Part shown: positions 17,679 to 27,579 of the stretch, one piece after another
Numbering within the stretch: the first letter of the stretch is position 1
Layout: each line of letters starts with the position of its first letter
DNA from: Candidatus Peribacteraceae bacterium
GTDB taxonomy: Bacteria; Patescibacteriota; Gracilibacteria; Peribacterales; Peribacteraceae
Direction: 5' to 3'
Assembly: GCA_028703445.1 (NCBI GenBank)
Contig: JAQVMW010000006.1
Coordinates: 1-64,000 of the forward strand
DNA length: 64,000 bases
Notes under the pieces: generated by a model
The model's input: the letters and a program-made list of their open reading frames with translations, nothing else
The model's database searches: none
What the model was told of the DNA's origin: nothing
Position numbers and translations under genes: made by a program

Positions 17679-20600
17679 TTAGCCACGGTAGGTCGTCGAG
17701 TTGATCGCCGTGTCAGGATACTCAATCCACTGGAACTTCTGGTTCGCAGCGTTGTCTGTATCCCTCCACTGGAGGCGACTCTGACCCGAAGCCTGACCGA
17801 AGGCCTGCTTCGTGACGTTCGTGAAGTCATTCAGAGACACTTGCAGGATGCTGGAGCCTCCGCTCGAAGCAGCCGTGTTCGTGTTCGTGACGTTCGCGAG
17901 CAGCGTCAGCGTGATGGACTGACCGGAATCAACTGCAGTATTCACTATACCCGCAGTGACCGTTCCCGCCGGGACGGTCGCGCCGTCAATCAGGCCGCGA
18001 CAATCGACGAGGAAGACGCCGGAAGCTGTTCCGACGATCGTCGTACCACCTGTGGTCATAGCCGTACAGACGTCATTCTGTGACATCGAAGCGGCCTTGT
18101 TGTAGATCTTGAATCCGGTGGTTGCCATGTTCACGTTCGTGGCGTTCACCGTGAAGACCGCGCCCGAAAGCACCCACTGGTTCGCACCGTCCTTCGTGTT
18201 GCCGTTTGTGGCGGCAGTGAAGGTAAAGGCGCCGATCTCGCGGTCAGCACCGCTCGGGACTGTTCCCGTGGCGGCTCCGCCGTTCGTGATCGAAGCGAGC
18301 TTCGAGAGAACCGTGAAGTTGGCGTTGCCGATGACACGAAGGTTCGTCGTGGCGGCAGCCGTGCGGCCAATGAAGACTTCGCCATCTGCGGTGGCATCAC
18401 CGTCGTTCGCGACCAGGTTGTTGCTCGAGGCAACACCGCGCGCGCGGACGGATCCTGTACCGGTGGAGTCATTGGAGGCAGGCGTGTGATCGATGAAGAG
18501 AGCGAACTGGTTGTTGCTCGTTGCACCGTTCACATCGGTCTTGATTCTGGGACGGACAAGGACCTTCACATCCGCACCCTTCGGCACCACGAGTTGCTTG
18601 TTATCCAACGTGAAGCAGAAGGCAGTTGTTCCGGAGCCGGAAGCTTCGGTATTTGCGGAACCGGCTGTCATGCGGTTCAGCACATCGGCGCTGCCGCAGC
18701 CGCCGCTCACCGCGAGGGCCTTGGTTCCGCCATCCAGCCAGAGTTCGAGAGAGTCAACGGACGCGGCCGTGCTTCCTGAAGAGTTCAGCACGAAGTCGGT
18801 CACGTCGACATCTTCATACTCGGCATGCATCTTGACGCGCAGGACCGGCTCGCCAAGCGTTCCACCGAGGAGCTGGCGTGCGCCAATCGTCTGAGAGTCA
18901 AGCGAGACGTACAGGTCTCCCTGGTTCCGGAGCGAGTAAATCGTGGAGTACACCGTTGTGACCGTGATATCGCAGGTCGAAGCGCAGGTACCGTTGGTCT
19001 TGAGCCCGGAGAGGCTGGTGCCATCGGCAAGCTTTTCGGCCTCGAGGTACGTCACCGAAGTTCCGGTGTCGAAGCGGAGTTGCAACGTGGTCGTGGTCTG
19101 GAGAGAAGAAGCCACATCGCCGTGAACTTCGAAGACGATGGTCTGCTCCTTCGGGAGCACGTAGCCGCCACCTGCGAGTTCGGCGAATGTGATCTGATCA
19201 GACTGGGTCGCAATTCCCGTCTCGAGGACCGTGTCGACCACGCGGTCGCCATCGGTATCCACCCAGAGGGAGTAGTTGCTGGCATTGTCATCCGTCGTGC
19301 CACCGGTCGAGTCCTCGAAGACGGCCTTCGTGAGAAGGAGGTCCTCTGCGGAGCTGGCCTTGGCCTCGAAGCGGAAGAGGTTGATATCCTTCGCGTTCTC
19401 GACGGCAGACTCCGTCGTGGAGAGTGCCTTCACCTCAACGGTGAGAGAAGCGTCGATCACCTCCATGACGTTACCGGCGATGTCGCCACGCGGGCGCACG
19501 TCACCGACCTTGTCACCCGTAGAGAGACCTTCCACCGTCATGTAGTACGACGTGGAAGCAGCCGTCACCGTACCACCTGCTCCGAAGACGCCTCCGAAGC
19601 TGCACGTCGCGGTGTTTGCCGTCAGGTTGCCTGACGAATCCAGGACGTGTGTGGGCTCGCCACAGATGTAGATGCGGAACTTGTCTCCATTCCGCGGGTG
19701 CTTGCTTGTATTGGAAGTGAAGTCCGCGCGGAACTGCCAGGTCTGCTTGCCCGACACGATGAAGTCGTCGAAGCGGTAGATCTGGTACTCTCCCATAACG
19801 GCGGTCGCTGCGTCTCCGGAAGTGCCGGTCGTCGTCAGACGCACTGCGGAAACCGTGCGGCCCGTCGTCTTGTTGCGGATTTCAACGCCTTCCATCATGT
19901 TTGCAATTTCATCCGTGTCACCCGTTCCGCTGCAGCCTGCGGCCGTAGCGGCACCGAAACCATCCTCGCACATGAAAGCTCCTGTGGAGGTCTGGCCGAG
20001 GACGAGCATGTAGATGTTCTTGATGTCAACATCCTCTCCACCTGTGGAGAACTCGATGTTGGCAAGAACGGCATCATTGCTGTCGCTCGTGTACTGCGTG
20101 GTGGAAGGACCATTGATACCAATGGTGAATTCACCTGCATCGATGGTGACGGTCGTGGCGTTATCCGTGGGGATACTCACCTGCGAACCGTAGAGCTGGC
20201 CGTTCACGCCGTACCCGTAGAGGGAACCGACGGCGAAGAGGTCAGAGCTCTCTTCGAAGTGCATCTGGATGGACTTGTCTGCACCATTGAGGATGTCTCC
20301 AACGACCTCAAGCGTGATCTTGTCACCCTCCAAAATCGTGAAGGGAGGATCGAAGACCATCGTGATGAAATCGCCGACCGTCTGCGCGACGGTGTTCGTG
20401 AGGATTGTTCCATCTGTGCGGCGGATTGCGAAGTTCACAACGTCGCCGTCAGAAGCGGAACTGTTCTGCTCGAAGGTCATCGAGTAGAGCGTCTGATCCT
20501 CGGTGGAATCGGCGTCGACTTCGAACTTGCCGACGACGACACCCTTGTCACCCACCTGCACCTGGCTCGGGTTCACCGAGCGGTACGTGATGGTGATGAT

Positions 20601-22022
20601 ACCGCTGGTCACAGCGGCCATCTTGAAGGACTCTCCCCTAAGGGGGAAATTCCCCGTGACAGCCTGAGCATTGCTCGTGACATCAGACGGCAGTTCGACC
20701 ACGAAGTTATGCTCCGAAGCCGTAACGGCTGTGGAGTTGAAGTCCGCGACGAGGTCAACCGTCACGGTTTCGCACGGATCGATCACGAGTGCGGAGGAGA
20801 ACCGCAGATCTGCGGTCTGATCCTGCGCATCAATCGTCCGTTTGCGCGAGACACGCGCGCCATTTACGGCGGCGTACACGCCATCAACGTCGGTGGACTC
20901 ACCAAAGCCCTCATGGAGGACGGTGAGGTTCTCCACCAGCACCTTGTCCTTGCAGGACGCAGTGAAGTCAGCGGAGAGCAAAACGACGCCCACGGCACCC
21001 TTCGGAATGGTGTCGCCGCGGGGATTCTTGGACGAGAGAGAAACCTCGAGTTCACCGTCGCCCTTCACAATGGTTGCATAACCAGCAAAGGTCTTGGTGC
21101 CCGAGACTTTGTCTCCGGCCTCGGATTCGACGTCCTTCACCTCCATGGTGTACTCATGATCGGCCACCATCTCTTCGCCGAGCGTGAGCTCGACCGTGTC
21201 CTTGGCGATGAGCTTGGCAGCATTGATCGGTACAGTCGGAGAGCCGGACATCGTGTAGTTGGCCTTGGTCTCGGCGGAGGTCTTATCCATGGCCACCGTG
21301 AACTCGATTTCAACAGTCGTCGAGGACGTTGCCATGACGGCCTTGACCGCCGGGGCGGTCACCTGGCCCTTGCCGCAGTCGACACCAAAGGTCAGACCCT
21401 GGTCGACGCGGTGGAGCATGACCACCATTTCTGCGCGGTTCATGTTGTCTGAGGGGCGAACACGACCCGTGGAATCGTCACCCTGCAGGACGCAGTGATC
21501 CGCAGCAGTTTGAATGCCCTCCGTGTACCACTGGCCGGAAGGATTGTCGACGAATTGCGCCGCAGCGCCGGTCGAATCCAGTCCGAAGGCACGGACGATG
21601 AGGGCTGCTGCCTCCGCTCGATTGATGTTCGCGTTCGGGCGGCCGTTGCACGGCTTGGTGCCGTAGCAGTTATTGTCACCGCGCACCCATCCCTCCTTGG
21701 CTGCCTCTTCCATGTACGCGTAGAACCACGCACCGGTCGGCACGTCGTTGAAGCTCGGAACGGCAGGAGGAGTAGAGAGAAGACCGCCATTCAGCATGAC
21801 GATCAGCTTGGTGAATTCCGCACGCGTGGCAGTGTCACCACCACGGAAGCGCGGTTGTGTAGCATCGAGGTAGCCGGCATCGGTAAAGGCCGAAACGGCA
21901 TCCCCGTACCACACACCTGACGGGACATCGCTGTACGCTGCAAACGCCGTGCCGACCTGGGTCAGCATGATCGCTGCGACGGACAGACCCGCACAGGCTC
22001 TCTTAAAGCGGGAAATATCCAT
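17679..22022 (-). CDS. Large SLH-domain surface (S-layer-like) protein
   Basis: The 1447-residue protein has a Sec signal peptide (LSVAAIMLTQVGTAFA, cut near residue 28). Three SLH modules follow at about residues 29-80, 88-150 and 155-212 (YSDVPSGVWYGDAVSAFTDAGYLD; FNDVPTGAWFYAYMEEAAKEGW; FVDNPSGQWYTEGIQTAADH). The remaining 1200 residues are Thr/Ser/Gly/Val-rich beta domains, starting with an Ig-like one (VEIEFTVAMDKTSAETKANYTMSG). SLH modules normally bind cell-wall polymers, so this may be the main S-layer or an adhesin. It ends in a strong terminator and has an untranslated region of uncertain length with no Shine-Dalgarno sequence. Confidence 0.93.
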   Translation of the reverse strand: MDISRFKRACAGLSVAAIMLTQVGTAFAAYSDVPSGVWYGDAVSAFTDAGYLDATQPRFRGGDTATRAEFTKLIVMLNGGLLSTPPAVPSFNDVPTGAWFYAYMEEAAKEGWVRGDNNCYGTKPCNGRPNANINRAEAAALIVRAFGLDSTGAAAQFVDNPSGQWYTEGIQTAADHCVLQGDDSTGRVRPSDNMNRAEMVVMLHRVDQGLTFGVDCGKGQVTAPAVKAVMATSSTTVEIEFTVAMDKTSAETKANYTMSGSPTVPINAAKLIAKDTVELTLGEEMVADHEYTMEVKDVESEAGDKVSGTKTFAGYATIVKGDGELEVSLSSKNPRGDTIPKGAVGVVLLSADFTASCKDKVLVENLTVLHEGFGESTDVDGVYAAVNGARVSRKRTIDAQDQTADLRFSSALVIDPCETVTVDLVADFNSTAVTASEHNFVVELPSDVTSNAQAVTGNFPLRGESFKMAAVTSGIITITYRSVNPSQVQVGDKGVVVGKFEVDADSTEDQTLYSMTFEQNSSASDGDVVNFAIRRTDGTILTNTVAQTVGDFITMVFDPPFTILEGDKITLEVVGDILNGADKSIQMHFEESSDLFAVGSLYGYGVNGQLYGSQVSIPTDNATTVTIDAGEFTIGINGPSTTQYTSDSNDAVLANIEFSTGGEDVDIKNIYMLVLGQTSTGAFMCEDGFGAATAAGCSGTGDTDEIANMMEGVEIRNKTTGRTVSAVRLTTTGTSGDAATAVMGEYQIYRFDDFIVSGKQTWQFRADFTSNTSKHPRNGDKFRIYICGEPTHVLDSSGNLTANTATCSFGGVFGAGGTVTAASTSYYMTVEGLSTGDKVGDVRPRGDIAGNVMEVIDASLTVEVKALSTTESAVENAKDINLFRFEAKASSAEDLLLTKAVFEDSTGGTTDDNASNYSLWVDTDGDRVVDTVLETGIATQSDQITFAELAGGGYVLPKEQTIVFEVHGDVASSLQTTTTLQLRFDTGTSVTYLEAEKLADGTSLSGLKTNGTCASTCDITVTTVYSTIYSLRNQGDLYVSLDSQTIGARQLLGGTLGEPVLRVKMHAEYEDVDVTDFVLNSSGSTAASVDSLELWLDGGTKALAVSGGCGSADVLNRMTAGSANTEASGSGTTAFCFTLDNKQLVVPKGADVKVLVRPRIKTDVNGATSNNQFALFIDHTPASNDSTGTGSVRARGVASSNNLVANDGDATADGEVFIGRTAAATTNLRVIGNANFTVLSKLASITNGGAATGTVPSGADREIGAFTFTAATNGNTKDGANQWVLSGAVFTVNATNVNMATTGFKIYNKAASMSQNDVCTAMTTGGTTIVGTASGVFLVDCRGLIDGATVPAGTVTAGIVNTAVDSGQSITLTLLANVTNTNTAASSGGSSILQVSLNDFTNVTKQAFGQASGQSRLQWRDTDNAANQKFQWIEYPDTAINSTTYRG

Positions 22023-22766
22023 AAGAATGGAGTAGTAGAGAGGAAATAAAGACCGAAAATTGAGGAAATGAGGAAATGCAATGATGATGTGAAAATGATG
22101 TTGGGCAGTGACGCGCCGCCTGTCCCTCTGCGCTCTTGTGTGCGAGAACGAGTCCCGCGAACGGGTCTCTTCTCCTTATATATAAAGAGGTGTCACGAGG
22201 CCAGAGAGATCCTTTCCAGGGTTAGACGGACACTGAATGGAACACGACCCCCCTTTCCGCTAAACGGAAAGCGAAGTGTGGAACTTGTCTCGTTCCGCAT
22301 ACGCGGGACAAAGGCAAGGCGCCGGCTTGTCAAAGGGCGTATACACGGACCGCACTTTCCTTTCCTCGAGGAAAGCGGATCGCGGAGATCCTATGGAAAT
22401 CCGCAGCAGGCTGCAAGATCTCGCACGGATCCGTGCATTGAGTGAAACGGGGAGTGTTCGAGAGCGTTACAGGGCGATTCATGCCTTACAGTGCCGGAAT
22501 TGATGGCTCAAAAAGGCACTTATTGCCATTTTCTCTTGAGAGAATTGGAGAGAAAATAGACTTATCACCTCCGTGAAAGGACGAAAAAACCACCTTGATC
22601 AATAGACAATATATGTTAGTAAAACTCTTTTTCCGTTCGACCTCCTTAACATGGCGTTTTATCACCCTGACATTCACCGTGAAATTTCCTCCAGTCTTCC
22701 TCCCGTTCCAACTTCATAAGAAATCATTAAGAGGGAGCAGAAAGACGGAAGCCTATACCCGCGCTC
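22023..22766. other. Intergenic region upstream of the SLH gene
   Basis: The minus strand reads through a pyrimidine-rich leader (CTCTACTACTCCATTCTT before the SLH ATG) and a TTTATATATAAG -10-like block near 22175-22190, probably the SLH promoter; no good -35 is seen. Short hairpins occur at 22140-22165 and 22245-22275. A 36-codon plus-strand frame at 22393-22503 (MEIRSRLQDLARIRALSETG...) is possible but weak. 22510-22740 is AT-rich with no gene I can support. Confidence 0.4.
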
Positions 22767-22850
22767 TCAGCACTTCAGAACCTTCTGACCCTGAGGAGTA
22801 TCCTTCACTTCGTATCCCTTCTCCAAAATTTCTTTGCGCAGCTCATCACT
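22767..22850 (-). pseudogene. Detached second C-terminus of cysS
   Basis: On the minus strand this encodes HSDELRKEILEKGYEVKDTP and ends QKVLKC-stop. It aligns with the true end of the neighbouring cysS (LSDQLREEIRKEGYEVRDNG, ending EQELKKL). It lies directly beyond a family-1 repeat that separates it from the intact gene. It is therefore either the ancestral 3' end displaced by an insertion, or a partial duplicate. Confidence 0.8.
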
Positions 22851-22857
22851 GTGAATG

Positions 22858-22966
22858 CATGAGGAGACAACCTTCGGTTTTCCCTTCATGAGCTCTCCTT
22901 TCCCTTAGAGGAATCGCTCCAGCGCGGGGCCCACGAGACCCGCGCTTCGCGATGGATTATTTCTTA
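22858..22966 (+). repeat. Dispersed repeat family 1, copy d
   Basis: GAGGAGACAACC-TTC-GGTTTTCCCTTC, then GAGCTCTCCTTTCCCTTAGA, then ATCGCTCCA, GCGCGGGGCCC...ACCCGCGC and TTCGCGATGGATTATTT. It lies exactly between the intact cysS stop codon and the detached cysS tail, and overlaps the cysS stop by about 3 nt. Confidence 0.82.
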
Positions 22967-24475
22967 CAGTTTTTTCAATTCCTGCTCATCGCCGTTGTCG
23001 CGGACTTCATATCCTTCTTTGCGGATTTCTTCTCGCAGCTGATCAGAGAGGTGGAAGTCTTTTTCGTTGCGAGCTTCTTTGCGCTTCGTCAGAAGTTCCA
23101 GCACCTTTGCCGATACATCCATCACCTCCGGTTCAAAGCAGCCGAAGGTGTGACGAGCAACTTCAAAAAAGTTATAGAGATTGATGATCTGATTGTCATT
23201 CGCAGCTAATGCAAAATTGCTATTACCTGTACCTATCTGATTCGTCATCGCGACAGCATCGAACACGACCGCCAATGCCGCGGGGGTATTGAGATCGGCA
23301 TTCATTGCATCTTTGAAATCATTCAAGAATCTTTCTGAAGGAGAATGGGTCTCTTTAGTTCTACTCGCAGATTGTACTATGGGTTCATAGTAAATTTTAA
23401 TTAGTTCCATGGCTCCAAGAATCTTCTTTCGCGCCTTCTTCGCATCATCCAAACCCTTGTCCGTGAACTTCAAATTCGTCCGGTAATGAACGGAAAGGAG
23501 GTAGTACCGCAGGTCCAACGGGCTAAATCCCTGGTGAATCACGTCAGACAAACTTAACACGTTGCCAAGGCTCTTACTCATTTTCTCCTCCCCCATCTGG
23601 ATGCGGCGGCGATGCACCCACATGCGAACGAAGGGTTTAAGGCCGCTCGAAGCCTCGCTCTGCGCAATCTCGCACTCGTGGTGCGGAAAGATGTTGTCTT
23701 CGCCTCCGGTATGGATGTCGATCTGGTCCGCGAGGAATTTGCGGCTCATGGCAGAGCACTCGATGTGCCACCCGGGGAACCCTGCGGAAGGATCATCCCC
23801 TTCGGAAGACACGCGCTCGCCCGTCGCGTAGCTCCACCGCAGCAAATGCGGCGCATTCTCACCCACGCACTTCTTCCACAGCGCGAAGTCCGCGCTGCAG
23901 TGCTTGCCCTCGCGCTCCTCGATGCGCATGCCGGCACACAGATCCTCAATCGTGTTGCCCGAGAGCACTCCGTACGCGGGGAACTTCTCGACTGCAAAGT
24001 AGATGCCATCTGCAGTTTCGTAAGCAAAGCCCTTTTCGAGCAGCACACGCACCATCGCGAGCATCTCTTTGACGGTCTCGGTGGCGCGGGGCCGCGCGAA
24101 GGGTTCCAGGATATTGAGCGCCTTTTCGTCCTCCAGAAATTGTGCTTCGTATTTGCGAGCGACCTCCAGCGGATCGAGCCGCTCCTTCTTCGCCTGCTTC
24201 TCGATCTTGTCATCGCCTTGATCCCTGTCGTGGAGCAAATGCCCCACATCAGTAATGTTCTTGGCATGGATCACTTCGTAACCCAGAACCTCCAGCCACC
24301 GCCGGAGCAAGTCGGCCATAAGGAAGGAGGCGTAGTTGCCGATGTGCGGCCGTCCGTAGACTGTGGGTCCGCAGGTGTACATCAGCACTTTGCCGGGCGT
24401 GATAGATTTGAACTCCTCCTCACGCTTGGTGAGCGAGTTGTAGAGCCGGAGCGAAGATGCAGTCTTGTCGGCCAT
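22964..24475 (-). CDS. cysS: Cysteinyl-tRNA synthetase
   Basis: The ATG at 24475 (MADKTASSLRLYNSLTKREE) is preferred to one 45 nt upstream, giving 503 residues. Class I motifs are clear: CGPTVYGRPHIGNY (HIGH variant HIGN), zinc-site residues in GWHIECSAMS and the following TGGEDNIFPHHECEIAQSE, and KMSKSLGN. The anticodon-binding C-terminal region ends YEVRDNGDEQELKKL. An extra loop near GERVSSEGDDPSAG precedes GWHIECS, in a stretch with TTCCGAAGG-type palindromes. A repeat and a second, detached C-terminal tail follow the stop codon. Confidence 0.97.
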   Translation of the reverse strand: MADKTASSLRLYNSLTKREEEFKSITPGKVLMYTCGPTVYGRPHIGNYASFLMADLLRRWLEVLGYEVIHAKNITDVGHLLHDRDQGDDKIEKQAKKERLDPLEVARKYEAQFLEDEKALNILEPFARPRATETVKEMLAMVRVLLEKGFAYETADGIYFAVEKFPAYGVLSGNTIEDLCAGMRIEEREGKHCSADFALWKKCVGENAPHLLRWSYATGERVSSEGDDPSAGFPGWHIECSAMSRKFLADQIDIHTGGEDNIFPHHECEIAQSEASSGLKPFVRMWVHRRRIQMGEEKMSKSLGNVLSLSDVIHQGFSPLDLRYYLLSVHYRTNLKFTDKGLDDAKKARKKILGAMELIKIYYEPIVQSASRTKETHSPSERFLNDFKDAMNADLNTPAALAVVFDAVAMTNQIGTGNSNFALAANDNQIINLYNFFEVARHTFGCFEPEVMDVSAKVLELLTKRKEARNEKDFHLSDQLREEIRKEGYEVRDNGDEQELKKL

Positions 24476-24502
24476 GGGCACAGCATAGCAGTGACACCCA
24501 CA

Positions 24503-24537
24503 TATGAAGAAAAGGCCCACCGCTAACGCAGTAGGCC
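24503..24537 (-). terminator. Terminator after csrA1
   Basis: Minus-strand GGCCTAC...GTGGGCC followed by TTTTCTT, about 35 nt past the csrA1 stop codon. Confidence 0.75.
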
Positions 24538-24568
24538 TTATCTCTGTGGCAATCGGTAACCCATTGGG

Positions 24569-24820
24569 TTACTGCTGGGCAGAAGAACCGGCAGCAGCAC
24601 CGCCATTGGTTGGATCCTTGGGAGTTCCGTCGGGATTCTTTTCGCCGGTCGCCGCCTCATTGCGGCGGATGGCGTCGAAGACCTCCCGACGGTGGACAGG
24701 CACTTCTTTGGGGGCTTCCACCCCCAGACGTACCTTGTCCCCGCGGATCTCTACCACGACGATCGTGATGTCGTCGTTGATGACGATGCTCTCGTTCTTC
24801 TTTCGTGAGAGCACCAACAT
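24569..24820 (-). CDS. csrA: CsrA-family RNA-binding regulator 1
   Basis: The start is the ATG at 24820 (MLVLSRKKNESIVINDDITI), fixed by a strong AAAGGAGG 10 nt upstream. Residues 1-50 are a full CsrA domain ending VPVHRREVFDAI, with the RNA-binding Arg in VHRRE. It then has a 30-residue flexible tail rich in Gly/Ala/Pro (GTPKDPTNGGAAAGSSAQQ). CsrA binds GGA motifs in mRNA leaders and blocks or stabilises them. It has its own promoter, leader hairpin and terminator. Confidence 0.95.
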   Translation of the reverse strand: MLVLSRKKNESIVINDDITIVVVEIRGDKVRLGVEAPKEVPVHRREVFDAIRRNEAATGEKNPDGTPKDPTNGGAAAGSSAQQ

Positions 24821-24843
24821 GGGGAACAATCCTCCTTTCAAGA

Positions 24844-24920
24844 ACAGGAACTATTGCGGCCGGTTTCTCCTGCACATCAGTCCTGGTACAGAGAAAACCG
24901 GCCGCAATAAGAGGATCATA
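24844..24920 (-). promoter_or_regulatory. csrA1 promoter and GGA-containing leader hairpin
   Basis: An extended -10 TATGAT (24915-24920) implies a start near 24908. The leader forms a long hairpin, ATTGCGGCCGG...CCGGCCGCAAT, whose top carries CCAGGACTG and CAGGAG, both GGA motifs. The Shine-Dalgarno AAAGGAGGA is a third GGA. This fits CsrA autoregulation, which is inference. Confidence 0.55.
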
Positions 24921-25001
24921 AATGTCACAGAGCGATCCCTTAAAGAAACCTTTAAGAGAGCCGGAACGGTACACGCACCGGGCAGAGAAGTGAAGGAGAG
25001 C

Positions 25002-25030
25002 AAAAAAAGCCCGACACACGTGTGTCGGGC
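25002..25030 (-). terminator. Terminator after csrA2
   Basis: Minus-strand GCCCGACACACGTGTGTCGGGC followed by T7; a near-perfect palindrome 28 nt past the stop codon. Confidence 0.9.
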
Positions 25031-25057
25031 CCACTGGAGAACCACGCATGGCGGCTC

Positions 25058-25288
25058 TCACTTCCTCGCCTGAGGCGTCTCGGGGGGCTTGGGATCTCTG
25101 GACTCCAGACGAGAAGCCCTAAGATTCTCCCGCTGGATCGCCTCATAAACTTCTCGGCGATGCACAGGGATTTCGCCCGGGGCATCGATCCCCAGCCGAA
25201 CTTTGTCACCGCGGATGTCCACGATCGTCACGACGATGTTATCGCCGATGATGATGCTTTCATCCCGTTGCCGGCTAAGCACTAGCAT
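25058..25288 (-). CDS. csrA: CsrA-family RNA-binding regulator 2
   Basis: The ATG at 25288 ([20 protein letters not shown]) has AAGGAGGG 9 nt upstream. Of 76 residues, 1-50 are a complete CsrA domain ([27 protein letters not shown]) with the key Arg. The charged tail ends [14 protein letters not shown]. It is about 60% identical to csrA1 by eye, so probably a tandem paralogue, each with separate promoter and terminator. Confidence 0.95.
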   Translation of the reverse strand: MLVLSRQRDESIIIGDNIVVTIVDIRGDKVRLGIDAPGEIPVHRREVYEAIQRENLRASRLESRDPKPPETPQARK

Positions 25289-25348
25289 GAGATACCCTCC
25301 TTGTTTGAAAAGAACGAAACCAGGGGAAAGAACGCGAGGTGCTTGAAT

Positions 25349-25377
25349 TTTATATGCTTTGAGCGGCAATACAGCAA
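25349..25377 (-). promoter_or_regulatory. csrA2 promoter
   Basis: Minus-strand TTGCTG (25372-25377), a 17-nt spacer and TATAAA (25349-25354). The leader is about 54 nt and includes the Shine-Dalgarno site. Upstream, CCGGCAGGAG/CTCCTGCCGG (25391-25425) forms a hairpin. Confidence 0.6.
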
Positions 25378-25526
25378 AATATGCCAAAATAAGCCGGCAG
25401 GAGGAAAGGGCGACCACTCCTGCCGGGGTCCGACTCACGACGAGTGAGCCGGATGACGGGCGAGACCAGACGAAGCTGGCCTCACAGAGAGCATAACAAA
25501 GAATCTTCACTCTCGTCGAAAATACT

Positions 25527-25560
25527 TAAAAACCCCGCAGCGACAGTTGCCGCTGCGGGG
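25527..25560 (-). terminator. Terminator after the fused csrA
   Basis: Minus-strand CCCCGCAGCGGCAACTGTCGCTGCGGGG is followed by TTTTTAAG, 30 nt past the stop codon. Confidence 0.9.
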
Positions 25561-25589
25561 ATGGTCACTGTGCGCCAGTGACCTGCTCT

Positions 25590-25907
25590 TTACGCCGCCA
25601 GCTCATCCCGGAGAATAACCACCGCGGGAGGAGCGGAGACGCCCACCTTCACGCGATTGCCCTGGATCTTGAGCAGAGTGACGACGATGTCGCCACCAAT
25701 GAGGATCTTCTCCCCGCACCTGCGTGCGAGGATCAGAACCCCGTCCTTCGAGGCATCGCCCGCAGAGGGGCATTCGCCTCGGGCGACCGGATATCCCGAT
25801 GCCCGGACAGAGAACCGAACAACCTTCGTGCCGATCCGATCGGGGGCGACTTCAATTGAGTCCCCAATCAGGATCACTTGGTGGAGAGAACGGGTGAGGA
25901 CAAGCAT
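25590..25907 (-). CDS. Tandem CsrA-CsrA fusion protein
   Basis: The 105-residue protein holds two CsrA-like units. Residues 1-50 (MLVLTRSLHQVILIGDSIEV, then VVRFSVRASGYPVARGE) form a divergent first unit that keeps Arg in PVAR. Residues 57-105 (GVLILARRCGEKILIGGDIV, LLKIQGNRVKVGVSAPPAVV) form a second, better conserved unit ending VILRDEL. Native CsrA is a swapped homodimer, so one chain here could fold as a pseudo-dimer with two unlike RNA sites. A perfect AAGGAGG precedes the ATG. It is first of three csrA genes in a row. Confidence 0.88.
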   Translation of the reverse strand: MLVLTRSLHQVILIGDSIEVAPDRIGTKVVRFSVRASGYPVARGECPSAGDASKDGVLILARRCGEKILIGGDIVVTLLKIQGNRVKVGVSAPPAVVILRDELAA

Positions 25908-25985
25908 GTCCTAACCTCCTTCCATGGAAAGAGCACCGTTCCGTAGGTTCGCTTCCCTCTTGAGTCACGCAGCGCGGGCTGCGTC

Positions 25986-26002
25986 GGCACATCCATTGCG
26001 CC
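25986..26002 (-). promoter_or_regulatory. GGA stem-loop in the leader of the fused csrA
   Basis: On the minus strand GGCGC-AATGGAT-GTGCC forms a short hairpin with ATGGA in a 7-nt loop, the classic CsrA target form. A second ATGGAAGGAGG overlaps the Shine-Dalgarno site. Both suggest auto- or cross-regulation by CsrA proteins. Confidence 0.5.
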
Positions 26003-26043
26003 TAATAAGGAAGGAACGGAACGTAATTCCTATTATGAAATAA

Positions 26044-26071
26044 TAATTAAAATAAATCAAGTACTTGTCAA
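26044..26071 (-). promoter_or_regulatory. Promoter of the fused csrA gene
   Basis: Minus-strand TTGACA (26066-26071), a 16-17-nt spacer and TAATTA/AATTAT. It implies a leader of about 130 nt that includes the GGA stem-loop. Confidence 0.6.
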
Positions 26072-26105
26072 TGGTAGGATTCGGCCACTTCTCCCCTTCC
26101 TCAGC

Positions 26106-27176
<1,071 letters not shown>

Positions 27177-27203
27177 CTTTCATTCGTTTTCCCCCTCTAT
27201 CCC

Positions 27204-27500
27204 ATGACAGAAATCAAGGCATGCATCGAACAAAATGCCGGAAGCACGGAGGCCGGCCGCATCCAAGTGCAAAGAACAGTGGAGCAGCTACTCTCCTCTG
27301 CCGGTATTCGCGCACAGGTGCAGTTGTTGCTCTGCGATTCCAGCGGCGCACTCAAAATAACAAGTGATGCACCCGATCAGACAATCCTTCCTCTTGTCCA
27401 AGCTTGCGAGGATATTGAGCAAGCTTCTGTGAATGCTCCGAAGGATCCGCATTTCGGTCTGCAAGGCGTCATGTCTCGATCTCCCTATGAGCAAGGGTGA
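27204..27500 (+). CDS. Hypothetical 98-residue protein inserted at the fba 3' end
   Basis: MTEIKACIEQNAGSTEAGRI... is mostly helical with one Leu/Cys-rich strand (AQVQLLLCDSSGALKI). No family recognised. It lies between the real fba stop and a second copy of the fba 3' end, so it came with an insertion. The ATG follows TTTTCCCCCTCTATCCC, a C-rich leader shared with other small genes here (32073, 62798, ssb2). Confidence 0.6.
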   Translation: MTEIKACIEQNAGSTEAGRIQVQRTVEQLLSSAGIRAQVQLLLCDSSGALKITSDAPDQTILPLVQACEDIEQASVNAPKDPHFGLQGVMSRSPYEQG

Positions 27501-27532
27501 AAATGCCGACCATTGATATCTGATTCTTCCGC

Positions 27533-27577
27533 GCGATTCAGGACGTGTACTTGTGCAAGGAGGTGACGGTGGCATAA
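27533..27577 (+). pseudogene. Duplicated 3' end of the fba gene
   Basis: The frame reads [14 protein letters not shown]-stop and matches fba codons at 27132-27176 with only a few changes (39 or so of 45 nt). It is separated from fba by 356 nt that hold the 98-residue gene. This may be the original end of fba, displaced when an element brought a replacement end. Confidence 0.85.
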
Positions 27578-27579
27578 CG

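Noticed and set aside
18109-21920. Long plus-strand ORFs of up to 601 codons opposite the SLH gene
   Set aside because: They arise from codon bias of the minus-strand gene; they have no domain motifs and low-complexity composition.
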